This document shows, in pieces, positions 26,358 through 37,677 of a DNA stretch of 64,000 nt. This stretch comes from Saxidomus purpurata (Eukaryota > Mollusca > Bivalvia > Venerida > Veneridae): positions 16,848,351-16,912,350 of the forward strand of contig JAFMSR010000003.1 in assembly GCA_022818135.1 (NCBI GenBank). The letters are read 5' to 3'. Made by a program: the position numbers and the translations under genes. Below the pieces are notes generated by a model. It ran no database searches. It was not told the DNA's origin and worked only from the letters and a program-made list of their open reading frames with translations. Numbering within the stretch: position 1 is the stretch's first letter; each line of letters begins with the position of its first letter.

Positions 26358-26540
26358 TGTAAGCTAGGCATTTAAGGAAACTATCAGAGATGAGGAACAA
26401 ATTTAATAAACCGGACAGAGTTCAAGCACCACCTCTGCCACACTTACAGGAAAAAAGGCCCTTTGAAGGATTTCTAAAATGGATTCAATTTATGAAACTA
26501 ACCAGAGGAGATCAGTGTCAGAAGTACTATATGACTACAT
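26358..26540 (+). other. Exon-like open segment inside the TIR element (A)
   Basis: An open frame of about 60 codons between stops (internal ATG near 26391, 50 codons) is less AT-biased than its surroundings. It includes PDRVQAPPLPHLQ and RPFEGFLKW. It ends at TAA. Acceptor-like AG sites lie near its start and at CACACTTACAG (near 26450). I do not recognise a family. It could be an exon of a transposase or of captured host sequence. Confidence 0.25.
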
Positions 26541-28515
26541 AACTATACAACCAGTCTACTGAGACCAGAGTAAATTGTGACTTAGTAATAGATGTGATTT
26601 TCATATTATTTTCTTTATTAAGCTATTAAGATTACAAACTACACACAATTAATATAGAGGTGTTCAAAAATAAAACTACAAAAAAATAGGTGTTAGCCGG
26701 TATCACTGGCTTTACGGGAAGTCCACACAAGCACAATTTTGCCATCTTAGCCTTAAAAGAAATCTTATTTTTTAAAATGTTTTATTCATTTTATACAACA
26801 TGATTATGGTACTCTTTTAGTGATATTATACTATTGTATACTTAAATAATGAGCTCTTTGCAGAACTTACTACTTAATTTAATTAGCATCTTCAGTGAAA
26901 GAACTACTTGTAATACTAAAATACAGTTATTAATCAAGTGTGAGTGTTCTCACAAGACTGATATATATTACAAACCTAATAAAACCTATTTCAAGGTATA
27001 CAACTTGATTAAAATCAATTTTTTCTATGTGCCTCCTTCTGAAGTAAGAGAGTAAGAGTCTGTTATAGTTAAACTGGTAAGAAAGATGCAGGTGATCAGA
27101 TGTAGCATCTGTATGGCCAGTGGCCAGTCCAAAGCTGCAAGGATCTACTTGCTGATCATGATAAAAGGGTTGATGTTTCATTCAATTGGAGGTAGTACAA
27201 GTAGGTTTGTAAGCAGAAACCGGCTTACATTTATCCTGAACCCGCCCCCCTACCCCCTCCGTCCCCAACATATTACAGATAATAGCCAGTGAAATTTTGT
27301 TTAATTATAATTATTATATGGTGCCATACAGACAGTGCAAACTACCATACAGTATTAAATTATATATAAGATATAAATTACAGTTACAGTATTTTATAAC
27401 TGAAACAGGCATGTAACAGGTACAGTGGTTGTGCAACCCCTACCAACATGTCACCCGTCACTCCCTGCTAATTTCTGTTATGTGCAGACTATGATTTGCT
27501 ATATAATAACAAGATTGAATTTTTATGTTTTGGGTTGCCAATTTAAATCAACACCCACTAACCAGTAAAACAGCATGTTTACTACTACAATTAAAATACT
27601 AAGTACTTATTGAATATGAAAAATTGCATTTATACAAAAATTGTTTAGGATTTTGACTAGTGACCTACAGGATGGGGTCTGATAGCAACTGGACTAAATT
27701 AGATAACTAATTTTATCAGTCATTTGACAGTCTACTATGTTATTCTCCAACAACCTTTATACACATTAACTTAGGGCTTTTCTTAGACTGAGAATAATCA
27801 TTAATAGTGAAACCATGCAAGTCCAAGCTTATCCATTTCTGGCTTGAATTTTAGTCTCTGTGTGGTGAAAGCTATGCAGTCAAATAGCCAGTGAGGGGTG
27901 TTACATTTTACAATGCACTAGATGCAAACCTGGTCAAACCAAAGTATGTACCAACCCGAGCTGGTTGGTAGTAAGTTTGCGCCCAGCCTAAGACGTGTGA
28001 TTGATTTGTCCATTTTGTAATTTGTCAAGTATCCCATAGGACGGCCAGGTCGCACTGTTTTGCGGCAAAATGTGTTTGTTTTAAGTTTCAATTCTCTACA
28101 CCATCCATCCAGGATAGTGATTTGAATCCTGGCATATATTTCTGTGGGTGAGTATGGTATGTCCTGGATCATGGCCCCTAAACCAGGCCCCTTTTGTCTG
28201 CATCATCTGCTCTCATTACCAGATATTATCATAAACCTACATGAGCTGGGCACTATAACATGGTAACTGGTAAGCCTGTTTTTAGGCATTGATAAAATTT
28301 ATGAATAATAATAATGTTTTCAATAACTCTGGTCTAGAATGACTGTTGTTTTTATTTCATTGAGAACAGGGATGATAGTGAATCTGAAAATATATACAAT
28401 ATAGCAAGTTTTTTAGGTTGATGATGTAAAAGACAGCTCAATGCAGTGTCTATTGTTATCATTTCTGGTATAAATGCAGGAACAGGTTATAGAGTATTCC
28501 TGATAAATTGAACAA

Positions 28516-28640
28516 TAATTTGTCAATCTTCCTATGATGGCAACATACATGTTTAGATGGATTACAACAGCTGAAGCTAATATACCAGAGCCTGGATTTT
28601 TAGACCCATCTGTGTATATATGTAGATGTCCAGAATAAAA
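28516..28640 (+). other. Exon-like open segment inside the TIR element (B)
   Basis: About 40 codons between stops, with non-AT-driven composition such as TYMFRWITTAEANIPEPGF. It ends at TAA near 28638. It lies 75 bp upstream of segment C on the same strand. Family not recognised. Confidence 0.2.
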
Positions 28641-28714
28641 ATATCTGATCTATCATTTGAGTTTCTAACTTTGCGAGATGCGGTGTGTCAGATTTGATCA
28701 TTTTGTTTTCATAG

Positions 28715-28934
28715 GGCACTTGTAGGAGGATCTTACAAAATAGCCGTGCTTTATGATCTCACTGACCAAAACCTTGACTTTCACTCAATATTTTCCCCTG
28801 AAGAATCTATTCCTGGCCCCCCCCCCCGGGCGAACTCCAGCCTCAAGTTCAAACAGGTAGGCAGGAGTAGAGGACAACGCACTAAGGGCCAGCTGGAGGC
28901 CTTAATTTTGGACAATATTCAGACCCTGTTTTGA
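28715..28934 (+). other. Candidate terminal exon inside the TIR element (C)
   Basis: A good acceptor-like TTTTGTTTTCATAG (ending 28714) precedes an open frame to TGA at 28932-28934, about 72 codons. It starts ALVGGSYKIAVLYDL and contains IFSPEESIPGPPPRA, then a basic tail SRGQRTKGQLEALIL. A possible internal donor CAAACAG|GTAGGC lies at 28856/28857, so the exon may instead end there. An AATAAA lies near 29193. No domain is recognised. The C-run at 28817-28827 encodes the prolines and may hide an indel. Confidence 0.35.
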
Positions 28935-29047
28935 ATGACAATGAGGCATTTGATGAGACTCAAACTAATTAATCAGTCAAAGACACTACCTAATTACCTT
29001 TCTCTTTATGTCAGCTAACGGATATATTATTCCAATCAGGCAGTATA

Positions 29048-29131
29048 GGGGACGTTTTGGTCATATGGGGGGACGTTTTGGTCTGGGGACGTTTTGTTCT
29101 GGGGACGTTTTGTTTTGGGGACGTTTTGGAT
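29048..29131. repeat. 16 bp GGGGACGTTTTG minisatellite
   Basis: GGGGACGTTTTG starts at 29048, 29069, 29085, 29101 and 29117, so the last four units are spaced 16 bp apart. It lies just inside the right subterminal array of the TIR element. The KTSP-repeat frame on the other strand is a shadow of it. Confidence 0.85.
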
Positions 29132-29469
29132 GGCTTCGGACTTTTAATATTTTCGTAAAAGTGTATTTGATTCGGCGTATTATTTGCATATAGCCAATAA
29201 AACACTTGTTAACATCATACCCACGATATGTTGCTTCGATACAGGCGTACCTTGTCTGCTGCACTTTAAGGAATGCATTGACAACAGCAGTTTAGATAAA
29301 AAAGATGTCCTTTCCGTTGCAAAAATAGGCCTAAATTTCGGATATGAGGTGAAAATGTCTTCGACCTGTCCCGGAAGTCTTTCTCGCTCGCAACTACACT
29401 AAATAATATAAACTGAAATCAGCACTTTTTTGGGGGAGATGTGCACGCTAAGTAAAACGATTAACTACG

Positions 29470-29665
29470 AAATACACCATCGATTCGTACGTATACCGTA
29501 TGGATTATCGTGCATCGCGAATCGTGTATCGTGTATAGTATATGGTGCACGTTGCACGATGAATGATACGATATGATACACGATATACGATTGACAAAAT
29601 ACACGATGAGTGCACGCACGTTATACGCACGTTGCATGAACGTTATACGCACGATATACGCAAAT
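29470..29665. repeat. Right subterminal array of CGATACACG-like words
   Basis: Degenerate ATCGTGTATCG, GTGCACGTTGCACG, ACACGATATACG, AATACACGATGAG and GCACGTTATACG words precede the right TIR. Both orientations of the basic word occur. The minus-strand 70-codon frame here follows from the repeats. Confidence 0.65.
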
Positions 29666-29695
29666 TTTGACAACTGTTACGTTCCGACTACTGTA

Positions 29696-31214
29696 ACGTT
29701 AAGGACTATTTTTATGATGGAAAAGAACGGCGGGAATTTTTTCTGAGAATATTTTATCGTCTGCTGTGAATTTTTACTATGTATATTTTATCGTCTGATA
29801 AAACCTCAGCTTATAGAAAAGCTTATAGAAACAATTGAACCAATGTAATAGGTTTCGACTGAGACAGTTCTAGACTTATATAGTTTTATAGTATAGTCCA
29901 ATTTGTGAAAAAAACAATCTTATTTATTTACGCCCCCCTCTGAAATTGAAATGTTTTTAAAGTCACTGTAACCACTCCTGATTAAAGGTCATAAGTTCGA
30001 GCGATGCTACCGACCCTGTCTGTTTATGTGAGAAAAGTTAGTAATTTCTTACAGAGGATAGGAATCTAGTTCTCGTACTTTCCAACTGCCCACCTGTAAA
30101 AATGACCGAAATCCGATAGAAACGGGCATTTAACTCATCTTACAACAACATAACATAGGACGCCGCTTATCAATATAAGATAAATAATCAAGTGCTAAAT
30201 TTTTAAAAAGGTTGTCTGTGATTGAAAAACATGTGCCAGTTTATCTGAATGAAGACAGGTCACAACATAGGGTTCTGCACAACGGCGCTCAGTCATGATT
30301 AATAGTAGATTAATTTTCTGTTTCTTGGTGATATTTAGCGAAGACCGCCATTATGAAAACTAATTTTGGTAAAATCTTATCATTCAACATAGCTGTTCTG
30401 TCAGTTGAATCTTCCAACATGTTGCTTTATACTAAAGTTCTACACAGAGTATCATTATAATGTTAACTTCACGGTTCAAATATGTACTTATCTAACAATA
30501 AGTTGACAGCCAGTTAGAAAAAAATCAGATGCTTTCATATACTATACATTTCAGTTCATGTACACCTTAGTGCTAATACAGAGGTTCTTGGTATTATATT
30601 TATGAAAATGTGACTAATTTTCTTGAACAAGGACAGTCCAGCCTTGGGCATGAAAATATTGTTTGAGAAAGAAAAACACACTTAAAGTTGTTTACGTGTA
30701 CGCAAGTATGTCGACAACAATCAAAGGAAACATTTGATCTGACATACCAAAGGCGTTATGTCACTTGAAAAATGTCTTTTTTATCACCGCGTATTCTGAA
30801 TTGACCCCCAATAATACAGCTGTTGTTCTTTTGAGATAAAAAAAAGCTCATTCATGTAATTCATATTGTCTGACAGCTACGGCACACATGTTTTTAATGC
30901 ATTTTTGTAATAAGAATGTACCAGTAAATGGAAAATGACACTTAAAACCATTATTGCGCACATATGCTTATTTTAGCATTTTCTGAACAACTTTAAAAAA
31001 CAAATCCTTGTATATACTTTCAACAAATGGATATTGATCTATCATTTAAAGTGTAAAAAATATTTTTATAAATCATAAACATTAATTTCCTTTTCCAGAC
31101 GTCAGAATATTAGAGACCATTAAAAACCACGTTTACTTTCAAAACCATGAACAAAATATTGACCACATTTTCTAATTCTTCGTTACCTATTTGTTATGAA
31201 CTTAAATGTATACC
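29696..31214. other. AT-rich non-coding sequence, nothing recognised
   Basis: There is no gene-like frame, array or inverted repeat of note. Confidence 0.45.
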
Positions 31215-31355
31215 AGAGGAACCTGGTTCGAAACCGAGTCAGTCCACGCGGAGTGTGTCCAATAAGACACCTGATGCCTTATGTGCTAGTCCAGCCAACT
31301 GTAACTGGGTACCAGCAATAAAAATTGCCGCTCCTGGCTCTTTATCTAACAAATG
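31215..31355 (+). mobile_element. SINE-like remnant with a B-box-like motif
   Basis: CTGGTTCGAAACCG near 31223-31236 resembles a pol III B box. The GC-richer body downstream (CCACGCGGAGTGTG, CCAGCCAACTGTAACTGGGTACC) ends near TCTTTATCTAACAAATGA. No clear A box lies upstream, so this is a truncated or highly diverged copy. The 69-codon frame covering it is not a gene. Confidence 0.4.
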
Positions 31356-34300
31356 ATTTGCTTCAACAAAAATGTCTCGAGAGCAATGTGTATATTTTGA
31401 GGAAACTTGCTTCTCAGCCCAACATTAAAAAGTTAGTATATAAACAATGTAGCTTTGTAGAGCTCTTTTTCTCGTTACATGCTCATGTATTTCATCCTGT
31501 AGAAAAACTCTCTTGTATAATTTTCTTGCACGAGGCCATTCACACCATAACTATGTACCTAGTCCATGTACATGTAGGGTCACCCATTGCTTTCCAACAT
31601 TTGTAAAAGGGATTCTAATGAAGTTTTCTTCATCTTGGACTAAAAACTTTTAAAGAGACTGCTTATTTTATTCCATCAAAAAGTCATGTCCTCTATTGTA
31701 TCATTGCAAGACAGACAATAATCTAAGAAAATGAGTGGAGTGACTGAATTTGTAAATTCTTATATTCTAAAAGTACTAATTCAAAATGTTGTCGTGGTTG
31801 TCCGTGTACACCTTCATCATATTAGACATTAACATCTACGTATCTACGTATCAATCAAGATAGCTATTTCTTATATATAAATTATTATGAACAACTTTCC
31901 ATGTGTGCAAGAATGCACCGAATTAGATTTACGAAAAAAGATAAAGGAAGTGTTGTACAAGTTATTTTATGTGAACTGCATTATATATGGTTCTTGTGAA
32001 GGATCAGATATTGACAAAGTTTCAAAATACATATTCTCATGCATTTGTTTTTTTTATTTTGACGAACTGCAGTCGTAATGTCTACTGAGATACGATAATA
32101 ACTGAAAGCTCCGTATCAGCAAAATTTGAAAACAGAAAACCCGCAATCTTTGCAATATAGTTAACACTACTTTTGTTAGCGTGATACTAGTAGTATTTAC
32201 CATCTACCTGAAAAATTTGGAATGTTGAATTAGAAAAATAATCCCCAAACACTACTGAATGCATCACTCGTCAACACCACATCTATAAGAAGGAAGCATT
32301 TAGTACATATGATATGGATTTGCAAACTTACAATTCTACACAAATTTAACGCTGACAGTTATGTCATAAACTGATTATATCAATGTAACTAACGTGATTC
32401 GGAGAGACAGGTTGGAAATTTTCAAGATATTACACACGACATCAAGATTTATACGAAAATAATTCAATAACTTCTTAACCTATAAAAGTTATTTTTGTGG
32501 AATGTATGATTAACATAACTCTCAGTTTTGCAGTTGATTCAAATAGAGATGATTTAAGTACCGGGTATTCTTGTAAAACAAAAATAGAAATAAACACTGA
32601 TCTAAAGCAGTGCGAGCGATGCCTATCCGGATGCACTATTTTAAACAAATTAAAAAAAATCAATAAATGTTTGGCCATACAAAGGCTATCTCATTGCAAT
32701 TTAACAGTTTTTTCTTTGATCTACCCTTTGAGATTGTTAGGTCCCTGTGAATAAGAGAAATTATTCTGAATAACTCGTTTCTTGCATTTTTTTTTTACCA
32801 TAATTCAATATTGGCGTTTTGAGGGATAAATATATTTTTCAGGCACGTGCATGGGATTTACAAAAAAAGATTGCAAAATTCTAAAAATAGACATTGTTTC
32901 CAATATGAAAGTCTTTGAAACAAGTTTTTCTCAAAGACAAAACACTTTACATTATAGAGAAGCATAAGCTAACCCTGTTTTAGAGCAAACAGAACCAGGT
33001 TTTATTCGTCATGTGGTCAGACGCCTGAAAGGTCACTTTCTGTCAATATTAGCTAATGAAATATGTTGCATAAAATAGTAGAAGGAACATTTAGGACAGG
33101 AAAATTGGTATATAGCAAAAGTTAAATACCACCCAAGTAATTTGATGTTGCTCTTACTATATAAGTAGTACCTTTTTTGTTAAAATACGTCAATATTAGA
33201 CGTAAATCGTGACAACTGTCCGCTTTAACTGCATCGGTCGTGACTTTGATGTTGTGGAAAGATCATTTACAAAAGATTACTAGTCGTTAAGTTTATATTG
33301 AATTGTGTTGTGATTTTCAGTAACCGAAAATCTCAATTTAAAAGAAAAATGTTCAAATATACATTTAAAAATATAAAATAATTGAATATTCGTATTGAAT
33401 AATTAAAATCTTTTGCTTCATAATGATTACCTTGTAGAAATATATAATATTGTTTCTGCAATGTCACAAGGACATTTTTGTGAACTTGTACATGTCGATA
33501 GATTATTGCTTCGGGTTTTAATGTTACACTAGATGAAAGCCAATTTGGTTTATTTTTAATTAATTCATCATTGAAATCAATGTTCAAGATGTTGACATAT
33601 TTTGTGCACTAAGTGTCTTACATATTGACTTTTGATATAACTTGCACTTACTAACCCGTTCAAATATACTGGCTGTTGACATTATTTGCACTTACAAATC
33701 TGAAGTCTACTCAGAACAATCTTTTTAAAGATGAGGGTCGTTCAATATGTATCTATCTTATACAAATTTACAACAATATTACACACTTACACATTTATTT
33801 AATGATCTAAAGTGCGGGCTATCTTTATTTCGTACCTAGCCTATTCCCTGAGCCCATTTAGTGGTCTAATTTTCTTTGGTAAATTAAGCCAAGCATTTGC
33901 CTAACAACTTGAGTAATAGTAATCTAGGTGGGTAATATACCCCTATAAACTACGTCAAAAACGATATATAACATACACTGTAGGTGCAATTGTGTCCGAT
34001 CTGCTGCGTTTTCTTAAAGTCCTTTGATTTATTTTTCTATGTCTGGGTCTGATTGTTGTGTTTGATGGTATTTTAGGATGATTTGATTTTACAGTTTTCT
34101 TTCACCATTGTTCAAAAGTGCCTTGTCTGTTGACGCTTTCACTTAAAGAGGGCAATAGGGTCTGCAACTTTCCAGATTTATGCAAGATGTCCGCTGATGC
34201 TTTTAGAAATTGTACTACATTTTTCTCATGCATTTCATTTCACTAGTGCCGTTCATTGTTAGACTGTAGCTTACTATTATGACCGACCCTCCTATCATTT

Positions 34301-35344
34301 TATCTTAAATTTCATATCATTCAAATTCTCAGGTAAACTTTTCATCAAAGAAGAATTAAACTGCAGTTGATTCAATGCTTTTGACATGTCTATTAAACTT
34401 TAAGGCTTTTAAGTGCTGAAAGGCCAGATAAAACAATGAATAACGCAACAACTTTAACTATAGTGTCAAGAACAAATGTTACACTGTTTATCAGTGCAGA
34501 AGATAAAAAAAACCAGATTCATGCTTTTTTATCGGATTACAACTGACTGGTTTCCGATAATATGAAGTTTTTTTAAAGATCAAAGCCTTTTGGTAAAGGT
34601 TCAAGAAGTGCATACTTTTCTGGGCACATTTGCAGCTTGTTTGGTGGCAAGTGGATAGATTTTCAAATTCGGGCGCACACTACGACTTTCTGTACGGTAA
34701 CTGCAGTTACCTCTCCAATAATTACAAATGTTCTTCCTAATAAATCTGCACCTAGTATGTGTCATTCTACATATTTCTAGATTTTTTTTATCTCGTTCAT
34801 CATGCTCTTAATTATTCAACTCATTACTGAATAATATGCATTAATTCCCTAGGCGTATAAAATGCTTTTTGTCTTCATTTTCTTCTCGGGTGACAGAGTT
34901 GAATTATTGTATCTATGCAGAATATGTCATATTGTTCATTTAGATAGATTACCACCGATAATGAATGATGATATTTAACGCTTTACTAGTATAGAAAAGC
35001 TCCTATCGGATGATGATAATGTACCGAAAGTGAAGACAAGCTGTGATCTGGCTCAATCATTCTAAAAAGCTATAATAAGAAATAGACTGAGTATACGGGC
35101 TGATGCGCCTTGAATTGACTGCACTCAAATATTGTATCACAGCTAACGAAATGAGGTTTACTAGATTAGCGTGCATATATAAATGTGGTAAAGGACAACG
35201 AGCTATCTCACCATTACAAGCTAACGGATGCGATATATTACTTTATCCTTACACCTTTAATCGTTAATCCAAATGTCATTGTAAGAAGTCATGTAGATAA
35301 CGACTCCGTATTAAATTAGCCAACAAATTAAAAATAAAGAAAGC
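31356..35344. other. AT-rich non-coding sequence
   Basis: Short frames at 31325-31606, 31887-32078 and 32475-32754 (both strands at the last) have no domains and conflict with each other. No repeat structure stands out. Confidence 0.4.
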
Positions 35345-35528
35345 AAAACACTACACAAGATCGTCATAGATAATGCCATTATTCCTGGATATATTGAACT
35401 CGTCGTAAAACACTACACAAGATCGTCATAGATAATGCCATTATTCCTGCATATATTGAACTCGTCGTAAAACACTACACAAGATCGTCAAAGATAATGC
35501 CATTATTCCTGCATATATTGAACTCGTC
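35345..35528. repeat. 62 bp tandem array, three units
   Basis: Units start at 35345, 35407 and 35469 with AAAACACTACACAAGATCGTC. Units differ by one or two bases (G/C near CCTGGAT, T/A near GTCATAG). The last unit loses its final bases at 35528. The high identity implies recent expansion. Confidence 0.95.
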
Positions 35529-37392
35529 AAAATAAGGATTGCGATATTTAAAAGAAGTGGAGATAGGTCACTATAATGTATGAAATTTAACACATGGTTG
35601 TTCACTTGACTACATGTAGCAGGACACATACCTTTGTAATTTTGGACATTTTTACAGGCGGATAGATTACTCAACCATCTTTCTTTGAAAGAACCATTAC
35701 TAGACTCTTATCCGTAAATAACTGCCAACTTTCTTTCATACATTTGTAAAGAGACATGGTTGCCAGCACGGCTAAAACACGTGACCCTCAATCTATGAGA
35801 GGTAACAGTGATTTCAATTCTGCAACTCTTAAGCACTCGACCATGGACAATTAATATCCCTGTTGGGGAAATAAAACAAGCCTCTCATTTCGAAGTACCA
35901 GTCCAAATTGTGATGTTGAATCCCTGTGTTAAGGAATATACTGAAGTGAAATTTAATCTAAACATATTTAATTCAATTTAACCTTTAAATTACGGAATGA
36001 TGCAAAAGAAGAGCTCTTCTTTATCAGAAGTGATAGTTGCAAATCGTATATTATAAAAAATCTCAAAGCCCAGTCGCATCTTAATCCTGAAAATCGACAA
36101 TTTTTACCGGAAAATATGCACTGCAGCATGTTAAAAATATATGAAATTTATGAAATTTACCATGAACATAAATCATACACAATCATTGAATTTTGAGAAA
36201 GTTATATTAATAATTTAACTGTGATTAATTGTTTCACGAATTATACTGGTAATCAAAACACAATATCATTCTAATTAGATATATCAATTTGATGAAACCT
36301 TTCTTCAGGTGTAAAAAATGTTTTGTAACTGCGTTAAGAGTTTCAACTGCGTTTAATATAGTTTGATTCAGTTCGTGTTTAATTTACGCATCGACCTATG
36401 ATGACGCCAACATTACGTCAATATGTAATTTGTTGTATCTTAAAAACATTTCACTCACTGTGTTTGGCTTTATAAACCATAGGTATCCGTTTTATTAAAC
36501 ACTGGATTATCATTGTAGAACTTTCTGAACCTTTTAAAAAGACAAAATGGTAACCCCCCAAAAACTTGTTTACAGCACGCAATATTGCTTAATATTTGAA
36601 CAACAGGTTTAATATGAAAGTGGTTTGCTTATTGTATGAAAAATAAATATTGTCTTTACAAAATCTCAGAAAAGACACGTTAACTTAGATATAAAAACTT
36701 ATCTAAATTATATTGAAGAAACTCTTTTGGGAAGAAAGTGAGAAACATCTACTTTTCTTTTTTGTATCTTATGTTTTTAATGTTTAAGCACACGTCTTCT
36801 TTTTCTAGAAAGTCAACGTTTGATTAAATAGTAGAAGATTATATTTAGCAAATAACAGACCAATTCGTAATGTTAATTTTTAGCATTCCTATAGTTTTCC
36901 TTCTTCAGATAGTACAACAGTTCGCATAACAAATTACATTGCAAAGTGAAGCTAAGTACAATTTTTATATCAATTATTGTGCTATTTAAATGTAATTTTT
37001 CTCAGTTAATATATGTTATGAAATATCGTCAAGCATTGTGTAGATATAACAATCCCAGAATGAAACCTATTTAACTGTTTCCTAGAAACGATCCATCACG
37101 GTGTCGATTATAATTCATTTGTTGGCAATGACATTATTTCATGTGAGGTTGTTATCATTTATCATTGACCTTGGAGCGAAATAGTGCTTAGTTGAACTGA
37201 CTTCAATGCCAAGGGATCAATTAGTTGATACGGACTTATTTATTTTAGATATACCAACTGCTTATAGATATGTACGTTCAAATTTATTTTTAGCAACATT
37301 AAAAGAACATGTCCACGTGTGTTGACATAAGATGGATTTGTTATTTATTTACACTGTCCTGTGACTTTGGAACATGGTGGGGGTAAGAGTGA
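35529..37392. other. AT-rich non-coding sequence, nothing recognised
   Basis: There is no convincing gene or array. The minus-strand 77-codon frame reaching 35674 overlaps the tandem array. Confidence 0.4.
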
Positions 37393-37677
37393 GGTTGGGT
37401 GCGCACCATAAACCGGTTTAAGCTCCCCAGTGGTGTTTTTGCCACTGACCGTTCCAAGGCGGTGCCCCACTGTGTTCCTTTAATTGTTCGTTTTGTCCTC
37501 GTGTGGTTGCTTTGTATGCTAGTGTGTGTTGGTAGTGTATGTGTGTGTGTGTGTGTGTGTACATGATTGTGTGTGTGTGTGTGTGGTGTGCACTTCTGGG
37601 TGCTGTGGGGCTCGTTTTGGGGAGGCTGCGTTTTTGGTACGTGTCATTCCCTGTTTGATATTATTTTTGTTTTTTTG
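37393..37677 (+). repeat. Dispersed GT-containing repeat, copy A
   Basis: It begins near GTTGGGTGCGCACC, runs through a conserved GC-rich head (CCAGTGGTGTTTTTGCCACTG, GGCGGTGCCCCACTGTG), then a (GT)n tract (37539-37595), and a tail ending GATATTATTTTTGTTTTTTTG. The reverse complement is at 45704-45998, nearly identical apart from the microsatellite. The head contains a hairpin (CAGTGG / CCACTG). It is a mobile or recently duplicated repeat of unassigned class. Confidence 0.85.

Larger units (their letters stand above)
24222..29693. mobile_element. 5.47 kb TIR-bounded DNA transposon, superfamily unassigned
   Basis: The ends are perfect 26 bp inverted repeats: CAGTAGTCGGAACGTAAC... at 24222-24247 and its exact reverse complement at 29668-29693. 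Each is flanked by TA (24220-24221 and 29694-29695), a possible target duplication. Inside each TIR are roughly 150-200 bp subterminal arrays of CGATACACG / GCACGTT words. The right end also has a 16 bp minisatellite. A SINE lies within. No transposase is recognised; three exon-like open segments (26358-26540, 28516-28640, 28715-28934) are listed separately. CAGT ends with a TA duplication resemble Tc1/mariner, but the size and subterminal arrays are atypical. Confidence 0.75.

Noticed and set aside
27918..28172. 84-codon minus-strand frame inside the TIR element
   Set aside because: No recognised domain, and the region holds hairpin words (ACCAACC / GGTTGGT) suggesting repeat origin.
29011..29264. 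KTSP-repeat protein on the minus strand
   Set aside because: It is a shadow of the 16 bp GGGGACGTTTTG minisatellite; the frame shifts with each unit because 16 is not divisible by three.
31147..31356. 69-codon plus-strand frame as a gene
   Set aside because: Most of it lies in a SINE-like remnant with a B-box-like motif.
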